From Methylotenera sp. (GTDB lineage: Bacteria; Pseudomonadota; Gammaproteobacteria; Burkholderiales; Methylophilaceae), in contig JACMNB010000061.1 of NCBI GenBank assembly GCA_014378845.1, positions 1-32,368 of the forward strand: DNA of 32,368 nt, in the 5' to 3' direction. Made by a program: the position numbers and the translations under genes. Shown here piece by piece: positions 31,755 to 32,368 of this stretch. The notes under the pieces were generated by a model. The model was not told the origin of the DNA and did no database searches. It saw nothing but the letters and a program-made list of their open reading frames with translations. Within the stretch, counting starts at the first letter, position 1. Every line of letters begins with the position of its first letter.

Positions 31755-32368
31755 TTAAACCACGTCGTAAGCAGAATGTTGTTGAGGCACATCTTTACTG
31801 CTAATTTGATACCAATCGACTTTGCGCGTAATAATCATCACCAAAGCCAGTAAGCCGAATACCAGTAAAGAGCCCATAAGCAGCGCATTATCCTCACTTG
31901 CCAAAATGCCGTACAGCGCGCTATATAAAGCTGTGAGCATGCTGGCGAATATGAAGCCATTAGCCCTACTTTTTAATACATAGCTTAAGTAATAACCAAG
32001 CAACAATACGCACGCGGCACTGGCCGATAAGTAGGCGTAGGCAAAGCCAATGCGCTCTGCAAGAGAGATGAGTAGCAAGTAGAACATTGCCATCGCCAAA
32101 CCCACAAATGTGTATTGCGCAGGGTGAATGCGTAGGCGTTTTAAAATCTCAAAAATGAAAAAGCCTGCGAAGGTTAAGCCGATGAATAATAAGCCATATT
32201 TTGTTGCGCGATCGGATTGGCTATACACGTTGATGGGTACTATAAAGCCCACAGATAGGGATTCTAAGTTTTCTGCTTTGCCACCGCTTGTTAGCATGCT
32301 CATTAAAGCTGCTTGATTGTTGCTAGAAAGTGACGACACGGCCCACTTTGCGCTAAAGCCATCTTGAC
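31755..32368 (-). CDS. creD: Inner-membrane protein CreD, C-terminal part
   Basis: The frame runs off the right edge of the window without a start, so about 204 aa of a protein of about 450 aa are present. The first residues seen, QDGFSAKWAVSSLS, match the family pattern. The following region has LESLSVGFIVPINVYSQSDRATKYGLLFIGLTFAGFFIFEIL and RIHPAQYTFVGLAMAMFYLLLISLAE, a CreD signature, then several membrane segments. CreD is an inner-membrane protein regulated by the CreBC two-component system, with an effect on envelope and beta-lactamase phenotypes in some bacteria. CreBC genes are not seen here. An internal GTG at 32339 is not the true start. Confidence 0.88.
   Translation of the reverse strand, partial: QDGFSAKWAVSSLSSNNQAALMSMLTSGGKAENLESLSVGFIVPINVYSQSDRATKYGLLFIGLTFAGFFIFEILKRLRIHPAQYTFVGLAMAMFYLLLISLAERIGFAYAYLSASAACVLLLGYYLSYVLKSRANGFIFASMLTALYSALYGILASEDNALLMGSLLVFGLLALVMIITRKVDWYQISSKDVPQQHSAYDVV

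Overview
The window looks like chromosomal DNA from a betaproteobacterium, most likely of the Methylophilaceae (Methylotenera/Methylophilus-like). That placement is inferred from protein style, moderate GC and the gene orders ychF-pth-rplY-prs-tRNA-Gln-ispE-lolB and ftsY-ftsE-ftsX-rpoH; no search was run. Almost all of it is core housekeeping genes with short intergenic gaps, many of which hold small palindromic repeats.

Layout. (1) 1-1052: relic of an integrated element. A tyrosine recombinase reading away from a tRNA-Met is cut just after its first catalytic-domain arginine by the end of an IS21-like insertion sequence that runs off the left edge. (2) 1278-8366, minus strand: ychF, pth, rplY, prs, tRNA-Gln, ispE, lolB and a large periplasmic TPR protein, covering translation quality control, PRPP and isoprenoid synthesis, and lipoprotein delivery. 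(3) 8727-13749, plus strand: a Gld-like ABC ATPase, its permease, a GldG-type auxiliary protein and a DUF4340 protein, then mutM. A 14-bp tandem repeat sits between permease and gldG. (4) 13771-17741, minus strand: a DUF2147 protein and the DUF971-ubiE-ubiJ-ubiB ubiquinone operon. (5) 17976-19934, plus strand: a dynamin-like GTPase, separated from rpoH by a bidirectional terminator. (6) 20013-24744, minus strand: ftsY, a lone 161-aa membrane protein, a repeat-rich insert, ftsE, ftsX and rpoH. rpoH carries a near-perfect CIRCE (HrcA) operator and has no canonical start codon at the homology- and SD-supported position. (7) 24893-30886, plus strand: two M16 peptidase-family subunits (one with the zinc motif, one with the R/Y motif), rsmD, coaD, a YfhL-type ferredoxin, gloA, a GST-like protein and a small conserved-looking protein. 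(8) 30956-32368, minus strand: an M23 peptidase, a small membrane protein and the C-terminal part of CreD, running off the right edge.

The most interesting signals are regulatory. The CIRCE element places the sigma-32 gene under probable HrcA control, so the two heat-shock circuits would be wired in series. The rpoH ribosome-binding site is followed by ATC-ATA rather than ATG, with an in-frame stop just upstream. The ancestral ftsY-ftsE junction has been broken by a repeat-bearing insert whose edge seems to supply the -35 of a nearly leaderless ftsE promoter. I found no CRISPR array, defence island or wholly new multi-gene system. The least characterised multi-gene unit is the GldA/F/G-DUF4340 transporter cluster.
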